From Verrucomicrobiaceae bacterium (GTDB taxonomy: Bacteria > Verrucomicrobiota > Verrucomicrobiia > Verrucomicrobiales > Akkermansiaceae): a stretch of DNA of 64,000 bases. The number at the start of each line of letters is the position of its first letter. Within the stretch, counting starts at the first letter, position 1. A program made the position numbers and the translations under genes. The stretch lies in assembly GCA_027487435.1 (NCBI GenBank), contig JAIYDP010000003.1:1-64000 (forward strand), in the 5' to 3' direction. The notes under the pieces were generated by a model. The model was not told where the DNA came from, did no database searches, and saw nothing but the letters and a program-made list of their open reading frames with translations. Shown here piece after piece: positions 10,455-26,838 of the stretch.

Positions 10455-12475
10455 ATGTCTTATCCAATTGGACCAGCCGCTAGCGTAATGGACTTGTCAT
10501 CTTGGCAAAGTCGTGTACATTTGACGAAGTCATGGTTGTGCGAAAGTCCTTGTTCCAGTGGAAGTATTTGCAATTCAGGCCCGGCGTCATCATCTTGAAT
10601 GTCGACAGTACACTGGGAAGTAACAAGAAGTTGGACGCGCTGTCTTCACTGCTGTTTTCCAGACTTTCTGATTGACTGATTTACCAGCCTCAAGAGCGCA
10701 TATGACAAGAAAGTATCCACTGTTTGGATCCGGGCAAAGCCTCTCACAGCACCGCTAGTGCTATCTGCATGTGCACCCTCACCCAGTAGGGGCGCGTACA
10801 GGAAGTTGGGCAAATGATTCTGCTGAACAAGCTCCTGGGGAAGCGAGTCCTGTTCTCTTCCGGTCAGAATATGCTGCCCCCATCAATTGATTCACTAGAC
10901 ACGCTGTCCAATGCTGAACTCCTGTTGTCGTCTTATTGCTCCGAGAGATACTTGTCCCCACACTCCATCGTGTCCCTCACAGGTTTCTCCATCGGCCGTG
11001 CCTACTTCAAAGGTCTCCTTGATAAAGCTGGTCTAGCGGTTGAATGTACCTCCTCCTTTTCAAGCCCAATTCTTCAGCGTTTCAGCAAGGCCAATTCAAA
11101 GGATTCTCCGACCCGTTCACAGCCACCGCCCCAACGGCGCAGCAGTCCGCATTTTTTGCCTCCTTCCTTCAATCGACCGCCGCGACATACTCTGCAGCAG
11201 TGGCCTCCAATCTCTCGCTCGACCCTCAGCTTATCCACGACGCGTACAACAAAGGCATATTCTCCGCAGCATCAGCAGCTAGCGCTGGCCTTGTGTCCGC
11301 CGTTAAGTACGACGACGAAGTGGAAGCGTCGCTGGGTGACATTCCCGCGCTCTCTGCGAGTGAGTCTCTTTGAAATCGACCTTGTTTATGGCTCAGAGGA
11401 GTATCGCCGTGTTTCCGACCGTGCGGCTGATGTTCCCCGCGGTCGCGACACAATTGCCGTTGTGTCTTTGCAAGGACCAATCACTCTGGTCGCCGGGCAG
11501 ACGCCGTTTGGGCGGGCGATGGGCGTCGAGAGTTTGCGAAGAGCTTTGAAAGCTGCCGTCGATGCCAAGCGTGTGAAAGGCATCGTATTCAAAGTCTCTT
11601 CCTCTCAGTTGTCACGTTGACAATGCAGGTCAGCTCCCCCGGAGGTTGCGCAACGTGCGGCTGCTCGCGCTTCGACTCGTCTGACGAATTCGCAGCGCCT
11701 CGGACGTGATCGCTCGAGAGGTTGAGCGCGCAGCGGCGGTGAAGCCCGTCGTACGTTCGCGCTTTGCAATACCTGACGCAAGGCCGTTTCAATGGGAGCA
11801 GTTGCTGCGTCGGGTGGTTACTATGTCAGCGCGCCAGCAAGGCGAATATTTGCCCAGCCCCTGACTGTAACTGGCTCCATTGGCGTCGCATCCATTAAGG
11901 TTGGGTCAGGAGGATCTTCTGAAAATGTAGCCGAACTTCAAGGGGCTGCTTGAAAAGCTGGGGATCACAACGGTAGCAGCCCAACGCCGGACTTACCCGT
12001 GCAGTTTGAATCGTCGTGCGGTACGTTTGCAGGCCTCAGGCTCCCTCTCCACAATTTGGATGAGGGCGAGCGTGCGGTCCTTCGTCAGCTCTCGGCCGAC
12101 ACGTATGAGACTTTTGTGTCGAAGATGAGCCACTACAGGAAAATCGAACGGGGGGTGGTGTTGTAGCAAGTTGGAATGACTGCGCAGAGGATGGATGCGC
12201 TCGCGGAGGGCGCCGTTTTTGTAGGTGCAAATGCTGCGCAGAATGGCCTGGTCGATGAGCTGGGCGGCGTTAGAGATGCGGCGAGGTGGGTTGCCTCCGA
12301 AGCCGGGGTGGAGGTGGGGGAATTGTCTTTTCTTTGATGGTTGCAGTCGTTCTCCGTCAAGGCTTTTCTGACAGACGGATCGTGGAAGGAGCAGCTGATG
12401 GAGCAGCTGGGTGAGGCTGCCCTGGCTTGGCTGACCGTTCAGAAGATGTTGGTTCCGTTGCCATGTCGAATTTGA
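10455..12475 (+). CDS. Signal peptide peptidase SppA (protease IV family)
   Basis: Serine-lysine membrane protease of family S49. In bacteria it degrades cleaved signal peptides; in plants it is a thylakoid-associated enzyme. About twelve short introns (31-50 nt) restore a full two-repeat SppA. The N-repeat runs from [15 protein letters not shown] through [18 protein letters not shown] to [15 protein letters not shown], which holds the expected catalytic lysine. The C-repeat includes [46 protein letters not shown] (catalytic serine in ASGGYY), [12 protein letters not shown] and [11 protein letters not shown]. The start is placed at the first in-frame ATG ([11 protein letters not shown]); no obvious targeting or transmembrane segment precedes it, so an upstream exon may be missing. 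Its start lies 87 bp from the divergent TKL kinase. The intron density rules out contamination. Confidence 0.88.
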
Positions 12476-12561
12476 TGACTTTGAGTCAAGACATGTCAAT
12501 GAGTAGCGACGTTGATGGCGTGTACTAAATCAAACTTTACTTTTATCAAAGCAAAGGTCAC

Positions 12562-15500
12562 TCACGCACATGGGCTGTCTTGCCATGCGTCCGCCTCCTC
12601 GTCCGTTAGGTCGAAGCAAGTCTCCGCCTCCAAGCCTTCGACTCCCTTGACGCTAAGGGGCGAATACTTCGCGACCATGCCCTCCAGCACAGCTGCCTCC
12701 TTTGCAACCCTCTCAATGGCCCTATGCAGCAGCTTCCGCTCTCGATGGTCAGCCCCGAACGAAGCCAGCTGCTGGAACTGCAACCGCCAGCACTCCCGTG
12801 AGTGCCTCCGGATTTCGTCCTTGTCGTTCCGCGCAATCTCTTCGCTGCAGCCTCTGCAAACAAAGTTTTCGCCGCTCGGTGCAGCTCCTAACAGCTCCTC
12901 GTCAATAGGGAGGGCTGAGATTTGGCCCTCTGCAGCCAGCATCATCGTCCTCACGTTCAGCCGGTCTTCGTACTTCTCCAGCCGCGCCTCCACGTCCGTC
13001 GCGACTCGAACCAATCCCTCAATGCGGTTACGAAACGTCGTGACTTGCACCTCTGCTGAGACTGGTACCTCAACCAAGAAGCTTACAGCGCCCGACCGCT
13101 CAGAGAATTCGTTGAAGCGCAGGTCTGCGGGACAGCAGGCGCCGCAAATTGCGAAACCAAAGGAGGAGTTTTGGGACGTGACGTTACCTTCGATTGTCGG
13201 GCCGTTGACGCCAATGACGAGGATGGACGTCTTGCAGTTTTGCACGACATTGAAGCGAAGAGAGTTCCGATTCGTTTGATCCCAGCCGATTGAATTCAGT
13301 TCGATCCCGATGAGGTTGCACTGTGCAACATAATTGCCATCGACGACGATGTTAAACGAGTCCCGAACGAAAATGCCCGTGACCTCACAGTCGGAGATTG
13401 TGTTGAAGAACACTCGACTCTGTGACATCGCCGTGTCGATCTTCAGGCCGTAGTTGTTCCGGGCGAGGACGTTCTTGGCGACAAGGATCTGAGACGAGCC
13501 AAGACACTCAATCGCAAACACGCGGTGGTCCGAGATGAAGTTGAGGACGGCCTTGACGGAGCAGTTCCCCGTCGAAAAGTACCCAGTTTGCGTATTGTTG
13601 ACAATACAGTTGCTAACGACGGCGCAATCCCCGCTTTCGACAGAGTGAATGCCAATATTGTTCATCACAATCCGGCAGGACTTGATCAGGACGCTGGACG
13701 CCCGCTGCATGACGCCAGACGAGCGGTTGACCTGCAGGAGGCTGTTTTCAACCACAGCTTTTGAATTCTCCAACGCGTAGATGCCGACGTCATTTTCCTC
13801 GAGAAAGCACCTCCGAATCTCCGTGCGGCTGCCCTTGCAGCATTCGACGCCCTGAAGTTGATGGCCCTTGATGTACGACAAGGCACATTGCACAAACCCC
13901 CCATCAAAAGCAAATGCACCCGTCTGAGTATTTGTGTGGACAAAGCACCGTACAAGCCTGACGTAGCCGCCATTTGCAGTTATGCTCTCGACTCCGACGA
14001 CGTTATTTCGAATCTCCGACTGCACAATCCTCACCATCCCTCCAGACTCAACCCGCACCCCACGCGACGAGTTCTGCAGCAGCACACGGTATGCACGTAC
14101 GTAAACAGGCGCCCGGACGATGAGGGCGTAGGACGCCTGCGCTGCAACTGTGCAGTTTTCCACTTCAATGTCCTCGGCTTTGGAAGCGACAAGCAAGCCG
14201 TAGTGGTCCGACGAATTCGCCGTCACAACACAATTCCGCAACCGCCCGCCCAAGAGCATGACCACAGCCTCGTCCCGGCGCTGGTCCAGCGACTGAACTG
14301 TCAAGCCCTCAACGACGCAGCCGCGATTAACGGTGAGGCCACACGACGTGATGGTCGGGAACGAGTGCCTCGCGAAGAGGGCGCACCCTTCTGGCAGTTC
14401 GATGCTTGACTGCACCTTGATACTGCATGACACAAGAATAGCAACGGCAGTCCGCTTGCCACACTCGAGTGCCGCGCTGAGCTGCACTTCGTCATTGACA
14501 TCGATGACTTGCAGAGGGCTGAAGTCAGAGGGAATCAGGCTGGCACTGACGCCAGCGTGCGCAGCGCAAAAAGCTGGGATCTGCGTCTTGAGCTTAAAGA
14601 CCTCTCCGTCGGCGTGGAGATTGAAAAGCTCCTTCGTTTGATTCCACTCCTTGTTCATGTCAGTCGTCAAAAACTTCTTGTCGGCGGCGATCAGGTCTTC
14701 ATACTGTTTCGTCGACCTCTCAATGCGGCCGTGAAGGGCATCAATGCGGGAGTCAATCGATGCGCGCGGTGTCACGGAGTCGGCTTCAACGCAAGGACAC
14801 ACGGCGTTGTGTGCGCTGATCAAGTCGCTGAAAGACAGGGGCGCAACGAATGAGCAGGTGCTGGACAAGCAGGACTCTAAATGATGTGGGCAAACATCCT
14901 CGTGCTCCGCAATGTTGGACAAGGGCCAAACTTCCGCACATCCAGCCGAAGCCTGGGGATGTGAGGTCAAAGTGCGAATGAAGGACGTTGAGAAGGACGG
15001 TTGGGGCGACTTTCATGATGGCGTCCCACATGCGCAAGGCGAGGATGGAGACGGCGCGGACAATCTCGAAGGACATTCCAGGCACCGGATTCTCAAGACC
15101 GCCTGTTGTCCCTTGGCACGATGGCGGGGTGATGTTTCTAAAGATAGAATATACGTGGATGCGGTGGGGGGAGAGGTGATAAAGCCACGTGAGGGCATTG
15201 TCTGACGAAAATTCCAACCGCAGGGGGGAAAAAGCAGCTGAATGGTAAGAAGCTGTTGTGATAAGGGGATGTAGAGCAGAGGTGCGAGGACATCGGACAA
15301 ACACAACGACAAGGAAGCTCACCGTCCGCAGAGAGAGCAGCAGCAATGACCTCGGACTCCCTCACAAGGTTCGCCCATTCGTCGTCGTCGAACTCGCCTA
15401 CCAAAATTGGCCGCAGCCGCAGCTGGAGCGGATTGAGAAGGAATTTGCAATGCACGCGCAGCCTCTGCATCGCCGTGATCGACTGCTCATCCGAAACGAG

Positions 15501-16515
15501 GTCTGCATCGTGCAAGACGCAATTCACAGGACACTTGAGCGACGCTGATGATCCACGCCCCCCCTCCTCAACAGAGGCATTGCGCCGGAAGTCCAAATAC
15601 TTTTCGGCGCATTTCCGGCAGTAGACATGGCCGCAGTTGAGACGAACTGGGTCCATGAAGACAGAGAGGCAGAGCTGGCAGAGGAGGTCCATTGCGGCGG
15701 ACTCGCTGTCTTCGGAAATGCGTCGGCCAAAGACGGTCGGACAAGTCGCCGAGTTGGTGACAGCTTGCTCAATGTCGGCGGCGGTGAAGTGTCGGTCGAT
15801 CGTGTTCTTGGTTGCAAGGACCGTACTGCCCGTGTGCGTAGTGTTAACTGATGGGGTCGACGACAAAGCAGGATTGCAGGGCGGGGCCTCTTCAGCGGCT
15901 AAAACAAAGGCCGCGTCCTTTGGAGCGAAGCGGGATCGAAATTCGTCGTTGGCCCAAAATAGCTGAGCGAACCGCTCGTTCTGGGGCGTGAGACACTCAT
16001 TTGCGGGAGGAACTTTCAGATTGAACTCAAGGGACGATGCTGCAAACTTGGCCTTCTCTTCGGGCTGAAAGGTGAGAGCAATGCAGGCCGAGGTACCGTC
16101 GTCGACACGCCGCCGATGTGTTGCGCAGCGGAAATGTCCAAGAAGAAATGAAAAAGACTCTGTAGCAGGGTAGAGACTGTCCTACCGCGTCAGGAGGCTT
16201 GCAGAGGCACGACATTGTAGATCGCCACTTCTCGGGATGAAAATCAGAAGCCATATCGAGACATATTCGTGCATTGGTCTCGAAACGTCCATTGGGGGTC
16301 AGCATTCGAATGGAAGGAGGCTTGATCGGGGTCTCTTGGGAGAAATGAAGAGTGCCGTGGTAGCAGCCGCCGGCAAACGGCGAGTCTGGTGGGCCCTCGA
16401 ATGCAAAATGCCAAAGGAGAATGTTTCGCTCCTCGATAGCGACCGTGACGAATGGGAGAGGCTCCTTCAGGAGGATCTTCTGCTGATGAAGCAACCACCG
16501 GGTTGCAGGATCCAT
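12562..16515 (-). CDS. E2-RING-zinc-finger-beta-helix fusion (predicted E2/E3 ubiquitin enzyme)
   Basis: Residues about 1-150 form a ubiquitin-conjugating domain closest to UBE2J2: [36 protein letters not shown], catalytic Cys about 85 in NARICLDM, and FHPEKW. Introns (one of 32 nt) join [16 protein letters not shown] and [11 protein letters not shown]. The same frame then continues without a stop through a linker to a RING at about 258-311 ([36 protein letters not shown]; the last pair is CX3C). Further on come a TRAF-like zinc finger ([20 protein letters not shown]), a coiled coil and about 450 residues of right-handed beta-helix repeats. A Cys/His cluster ([11 protein letters not shown]...HSREC) lies near the C-terminus. 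The roughly 90-residue segment between RING and zinc finger is the least certain exon. It lacks the transmembrane tail of UBE2J. Alternative: two genes, the second starting at MDLLCQLC. Confidence 0.75.
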
Positions 16516-16907
16516 TTGGAGACTCTGTAAAATTAAAGATCGTTTTACGGGGGATGGCCATCAGAGTGACCGATTTGATGTGTGACCAACCCAACATTCG
16601 AATCCAGCAGAGTGCAGCATTTGTTTCGAACAGTGAATGTGCATGCAACGAACAAAAGAACGCACATCCTGTGCGGGAAATTGCATCGTGCGTGCTCCAA
16701 TTTGTTTAACGCAAATGTAGTGTTTCATTTTTGAATGCAACAACTCACACCCCACACTTGTCGAGAGCTCTCACGTGAGAGAATGAAATACCATAGAGTT
16801 CGATGATAGAAAGTTTCGTGAGGCGACAATGCAGCCGGCAACAGAAAAAAAAAGCCTGAACTCCTAAAGATAACAAATTATCTCAAAATCTGTTATCGTT
16901 GCCCGCC
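16516..16907. promoter_or_regulatory. Divergent intergenic region
   Basis: About 390 bp between the ATG of the E2/E3 fusion (minus) and the ATG of the WW-PDZ-ARM gene (plus). It is AT-richer than the flanking genes, with a run of eight or more A near 16843-16852. No ORF with coding character and no RNA gene is visible. It presumably carries both promoters. Confidence 0.5.
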
Positions 16908-19900
16908 ATGAACGGAGTGAAGTTCAAGAGATACCTCTCAGTTGAAAACTGGGTTGAAGTTGAAGATGCCCAGGGTCGAATCTATTATGCCAACATTCAG
17001 ACTAAGGAAGCCCGGTGGGATCCCCCTCCGGGGGGGTCTCCTTCAGCGTATGCTGTCGAAAAAATCGTCTGAAAATGCAGCAACCCTCCTCAAGGACAGC
17101 CGAGCACGAGCTCGTTGCCCTTGCCGATTTCGCAGTCGAGAGGAAGGAGCTCCTTGAATGTCCCAGAATGGGCGGAATCTGTGGATGCAAAGACTGGCAA
17201 AGCGTACTACTACAATCGCATCACCAAGCAAACAAGGTGGGATCGACCGCCGGAAATGGACGAGGGTGCTTTTGTGGCTGCATCTTCGTCTCAGGTTCAT
17301 CCATCTCAGTCTCCTGCACTGTCAGTTCCACAGGAGGAGAGTGAATGGATTAAGACAACCGACCCGTCGTCAGGTATTTGAAAAATGGAGCCCTCCTTCT
17401 CACCGATTAGGAAAGGATTATTACGTCAACATGAGGACCAAACAGTCAAGTTGGGAACCACCCCCAGAGCTTCAAGCCGTCCAGCAATCTCATCCAGCCG
17501 CTGGCGTTCGAATGTCTGAGCTGGCCTCTCGCCAGAGCGCCTCTCGCCAGCCCTCACCTCCTCCTCAGCGGCGAAGCCTAGAGCTTCGGCCTATCAATTC
17601 AGCTCCAGCACTGAACAGCCGCATGAGTTGGGATGGAAACTTGGCCGTGGCTTCACAAGAGCCCCGGCGTCCTGCCTCTGCGGTTATATCTTCTATTGTC
17701 TCCTCGATGGGACAAGAGGGGTCCTCTGCTGGAGTTGGCATTTTCCTTGAGCAGCACGACGTTGGTGGGCCTGTGTTGGTCAAGACGATTTTCAAGGGAA
17801 CTTCGGCGGAGCGCTGTGGCAAGATTGCGATTGGAGACGAAATTGTCTCAGTCAATGGCCAATTGGTCGAAGGAAGATCTCCAAACAGCCTGCGCACCGT
17901 CATCGTTGGTCAAACTGGGACAACAATAAGTCTTGGGTTCAGGAAAGCTGGAGTGGGAATTTCTTTTAGCATATTTATTCATCAGGGCTCTGCGTATGAT
18001 GTGAAGCTCGTGCGCGGATCTGCTGAGTTCTTGGCAGCTATCAGGTATCAGTGCTTGAATCATTTTTCTTAATGAACGAAGTGCAAAGGGGTTGGAGCTT
18101 CTCGATGAGCTCATATCGTGTCAATATACCCTCAGGACGGTCGAAGCTGATTTGGAAGAAGAGAAAAATCAGAGGAGGGTTTTGGACTCGGGTCGTGGCA
18201 ACGACAAGGGAGTCGAGCGGACGATGTATGAGGAGGAGCGCCGCAGGCTTCTTGAGCAAGTTGATTACGAGCAGAGGATGAGGCGGGAGGCGGAGCACCG
18301 AGAGAAGAAGCTATTGGATGATCGAATCAAGGACACGTTGCTGCGCAAGCATCAAGACGAAGAGCGCGAGAAGGATAAGAAGGAGATCGCGCAGCTGAAG
18401 GACATGGTCCGAGCTGAGCAAAACAGGGTTCGAGAGGTCCAAGAGAAGATGCTCCGCATGGATGACGACATGAGGCAAAAGGAGAGAGATCTGAATGAGG
18501 TCGCGGAGAGGGCGCAGCGCATGACGAGCAAGTTTGAAGAAGACCGTTTCAGACTTGAAGATTTACTCAAAAAGGAGCAAGACGCTAGGCTCTCGGAGCA
18601 GGCCACCCGAGAGGCCCTTGAAGCTCGTGAGCAGCAGCTGTTGCGTATGCTTGAAGATGAGCGATTCCGTTGGGGCGAGGCCGTTCGTCTGGAGGAGCAG
18701 CGCGCCCGAGCTGAGGAGGCGGCTAAGCGAGAGGAAATCATGCAGGAGCTGCTCGATCGCGAAGAGAAAAAACGCGATACTGCATTGGACGATCTCAAGA
18801 AGAGGTTCTGCTTGTGTTTGAGTAGCTGACGAATTTAAGGTTCGACTCGGACCGTCGTCGCTTCGAGGACTTGCAGAAAGACCTTGAGAAGAAGTTGGCA
18901 GAAGCTATCGGCCGGGAGGCTGTTCTTCTGGATGAATTGAAGAAGAAAGACGACCGTCGCGGCATGTCCGAGGAGGGTCGAAGGTCAGCGGAAGACACGA
19001 TGAGGGATCTGTCTAACAAATTGCACCTAGAGTCCCAGTAGGGATGATTTGTCTTGCGTAACTGACACACAAGGTTAAGACAGCAGGCCGAGGATCGTGA
19101 GAAACGATTTTCAAGCCTCCTCGCGACTGCAAGGGCTGAAGAAAATATCCTCAGGGACAGCGTTCGCGATTTGTCTTCCAAGGTTGATTCCCTGCGTGGA
19201 GAGGCTCAAGTGGAGGGAAAGAAAAGGCGAGATGAAGAAGAGAGACGAAAAGTGATTGAAGAGAGGGAGCTAAGGGTTCTCGTCGCCTTGGTGTGTCGCT
19301 CACCCGCTCAGCTTGTCCGCCAAATAGAGAATGAGCGGGCCCTACTTCGTTCGACCCCCGTCGATGCGGACCGCATGGGGGCGCCAACTCCGAACCGTTC
19401 GGCCTCTTGTTTCACTCTCACACCGTCAGAGTTCGCCTCCGTCATCGCAGCTCCGGCGCCGCACATTTTGTCCAGCCTGTCAGCACCGCCGTCGTCCGGC
19501 CATTCAAGCTCTTTGCAGATCCCCCCCCCCCAAGCTGCGGCTGCAGCCCCGGCATCGGTATCGGATGACACCCAGAGCAGTGCTCGGGGCCAAAGCATTC
19601 CGACTCTGATTGGCTTGCTCACTTCAAGACAAGCGGGGACTGTGAAGGAGGCTGTGTACTCCCTAGGTTGCTCACAACTGCTTCAGCTGATTGGATTAGG
19701 ACTTGCGGCTATTGAAAGCGACGGCAGGAAGAGCATTCTCGCCCTCCCGCAGAGCGTTTTCCGCCTCCAAAACCTTCTTTCTTTTAAGGACCCGACAGTT
19801 GTGCGCTACGCGTCCCTTGCCCTTGGCAATCTCGCCATGGAGGTACATATCCTCCGCGCTTCAATCTTATGTCGCTCAGCCAGCGGGTCGCCGCTCAATC

Positions 19901-20463
19901 TTGACGGTGCCTGAAGCAATCATGTCTTTGGTGAATCTGTTGTCGTCCCAAGACGTCGAAACAGCTCGATACGCTTCTCTCTGCATTGGCAATATGGTAC
20001 TCGAAGAGCAAGGCCGTCGAGCTGTCCTCCAGACCCCCTGCATCTCTCATTTCGCGTCGCTGCTCTCCTCCGCCGACAAGCAGACCGTTCGTTACGCATG
20101 TGGAGCCGTTCGCAACATAGCTGTCGAGGAGAGCGGGCGCAGAGTAAGCGTTGAGTCTCTTGAATTCATCCGTGTGACGAATTGTCGTGTCTCACAAGCA
20201 CAGGCTGTTTTGGCGGTGCCCGCAGTGGTTGCGGTGCTGCAAGAGCTGACTAATTCAGCTGATGCTGCGACAAGCCGATATGTATTCCCTCACGTTGCTG
20301 CGCATTTAACAAAATGCAGGCTGGCGCGGCGTTGAAGAACCTGTCGATTGGAACTGCACAGCAGACGTCAGCGAACGGATCCACATCGACGACAGCAACG
20401 TCTGCCCATGCGTCTTCGATTGAGAAGACCATGCCAACAGTTCCAACATTGTTCGAGACTTAA
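16908..20463 (+). CDS. WW x3 - PDZ - coiled coil - armadillo scaffold protein
   Basis: A multidomain adaptor. Three WW domains come first: NWVEVEDAQGRIYYAN...RWDPPP; EWAESVDAKTGKAYYYN...RWDRPP; and a weaker EWIKTTDPSSGKDYYVN...WEPPPE whose middle is split by an intron. A PDZ domain follows (GVGIFLEQHD, GDEIVSVNGQLVEG, YDVKLVRGSAEF), then about 300 residues of charged coiled coil (EEERRRLLEQVDYEQRM onwards) and at least four C-terminal armadillo repeats (ARYASLCIGNMVLEEQGRR, VRYACGAVRNIAVEESGRR). Introns of 33-60 nt fall between and inside domains and restore the frame each time. WW and PDZ domains bind proline-rich motifs and C-termini, so it likely clusters signalling or cytoskeletal partners. 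No orthologue with this domain order is known to me. It starts at the ATG in GCCCGCCATGA. Confidence 0.85.
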
Positions 20464-20565
20464 GTGGGCTTGGCTTTCATGCAGAATGGAACCAGAAGAG
20501 TCCTTTTATTGTGATGTTAATGAACATGATGAAAACCTCTGTTTAACAACGGAAATCCACTTTTT

Positions 20566-22218
20566 ATGGTACAAGTGACTGGACCAATGGAAGAAGATCT
20601 GTCCCCGCTCTTGCCTTTGAAATCGTTGCCTCCTGCAGTCGAAGAAAGGACCTGCACTGGCCCATTTTTCGTCGCAGTCCTTGCGTGTGCCATGGGAGGG
20701 CTGCTCACTGGTTTCGACATTGGTGCGTGACATCCTCCTGGGAACTTATCCCCTCAGCTGTATCTTCAAGCACCGTAACAATCATGCCATTCGTTGTCTC
20801 TGAAGATGATATTGCCATAGCAAAGAGCATTGGTCTTCTTGGTGGCGCGTTTGGTATGCCCTTGTCACGCTCTGCTCAATCTCAGGCATTTTCGGGGGTC
20901 CTCTTGCTGACCGATTCGGCCGACGTAATGCCACGCGCGTCGCAGCTCTGCTCTACGTCATCTTTGGAGGTGTTGCCCTAACAGCTGCGATCACTGAAAG
21001 TTTGGTGCACTTCACCCCTCCCCCCGTTGACTTCCAGCCCCACTACCTCGCCGCTCGCTCCGCCATGGGCGCAGCAGTTGGAGCAAACTCAGCCCTTGTT
21101 CCTCTCCTCCTCGCCGAAATATCCCCTCCCCCCCTCCGTGGCGCTGTCGTCTCCTTTAACCAACTTTTAATCTGCACTGGCGTCCTATTGGCGTACGCCG
21201 TCCAAATCCCCTTCGTCGCTCAGCGTATTTGGGAGGGGCCTATCGCATGCGGCTGCGCGCTAGGTCTCCTTCAATTTGTGGTTTGTAGCGTGGGGGTGCC
21301 CGAGTCGCCGCGATGGCTGGTCATGAGTGGGCGCATGTTTGAGGCGCGCCGGGTGCTCTTGCGGCTGCGCGCAGGCTCTTCTGCCGAGGCGGTGGAGGCG
21401 GAGATGTCGGAGATGGAGGTATGGCTTTTCCCGCTCTCACTCGTTTTGTTATTTAGCCGATTGTGTTAATAATTCTTTAGCGCAGCCTCAGCACTGAAAA
21501 GCCGCGCTGGGCTGAGGTCTTTTCGATCGCGAACCGTCGCGCGCTTGCGGTTGGAGTCGCCCTCTCAGCGGCGCAACAACTAACAGGGGTGAACGCAATA
21601 AATCTTTACGCGCCGGAAATATTCGCCGCCGCAGGCGCGGCCGACTCCCTCGTCATGACCGCCATTCTGGGCGTATTTAAAGTACGAGCGACTCATGGCC
21701 TCTAATCCCCAAAGGTCGTGTTTGTTATTTTAGCAATTCTGTTGATGGACCGCGTCGGGCGAAAGCCCCTCCTCTGCGCCGGCCTCGCCCTCATGGCCGC
21801 CGCCATGGTCGCCCTCGCGCTTGTCATCGCCCTCCTCCTCCCTCCCTCCCCCTCCCACGCCGTCGCGCTGCTTCACAGCGGGTCCATTTCCGGAGCCCTT
21901 GCGCTGGGGTCTATTGGGGTCTACGTCGTTGGTTTTGAGATCAGCCTCGGCCCGATGCTAGCGCTGCTGCTAACAGAGATTTACCCGTCGCAGTTACGCG
22001 GACGGTGCGTCGCGTTGGGCACAGCCTTCGCTTGGGTGCTCAATTTCGCAACTGTTTTGTCTTTTAGCTACCTCCAGCGTGCGGTGGGTAACGGCAATGT
22101 ATTTTATGTTTACGCGGCCACATGCGCGACGGCGTTGGCGTTTGTGGCCATGGCCGTCCCGGAGACGAAGGGTCGCTCGTTGGAGGAGGTTGGGCGGCTT
22201 CTGCGGGGGAGGGGGTGA
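20566..22218 (+). CDS. Sugar porter (MFS family)
   Basis: Twelve-helix major facilitator of the sugar porter family, expected to move hexoses or related sugars across the plasma or vacuolar membrane. Diagnostic motifs in order: GGLLTGFDI in helix 1, GGPLADRFGRRNA in loop 2-3, PESPRWLVMSGR after helix 6, QQLTGVNAINLYAPEIF in helix 7, DRVGRKPL in loop 8-9, and PETKGRSLEEVG after helix 12. Five introns (31-62 nt) interrupt it; for example a 35-nt intron splits the first helix and a 32-nt one follows TESL. About 440 residues, normal for the family. The start ATG at 20566 is preceded by stops. It lies 102 bp downstream of the scaffold gene on the same strand. Confidence 0.93.
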
Positions 22219-22357
22219 GTGGCCAGTTTTGAAATAATTTCCATCTCCGTCGATTTGCTTTTTGAGAAAAAATAAATTGATGGCGGCTGCGCTAAAAGCC
22301 GGTACAATGTATTTTTGTTACATTTTGCTCTAAAGTACAACAAGAAGAAACAGGCCG

Positions 22358-26621
<4,264 letters not shown>

Positions 26622-26838
26622 CACGATTGTTCGGATGTGGACTCGGAACGCACTACCATGTCAAAACGATGCGTGATGCTCCCACTCGAGCCCGAGTGAC
26701 GGGTCTTCTTGAGCTGTGCCTTCAGAAAAGAATGGACTCAAAGACATCCTTGCAACTCTCCATTACGCCTTTGTCGTTTTCGAGAACTGGCTCCGTCATT
26801 GTCTTCTTCACTGCGGCTTCGCCGTGGTGAGCTTGAAA

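Noticed and set aside
4411-12475. Bacterial contamination suggested by CofD and SppA families
   Set aside because: Both genes contain the same short GT-AG introns as their eukaryotic neighbours.
16027-16515. E2 domain as a separate short gene ending at the frame stop near 16027
   Set aside because: Its last third is out of frame with UBE2J family residues; removing two short introns restores the family sequence and leads on into the RING exon.
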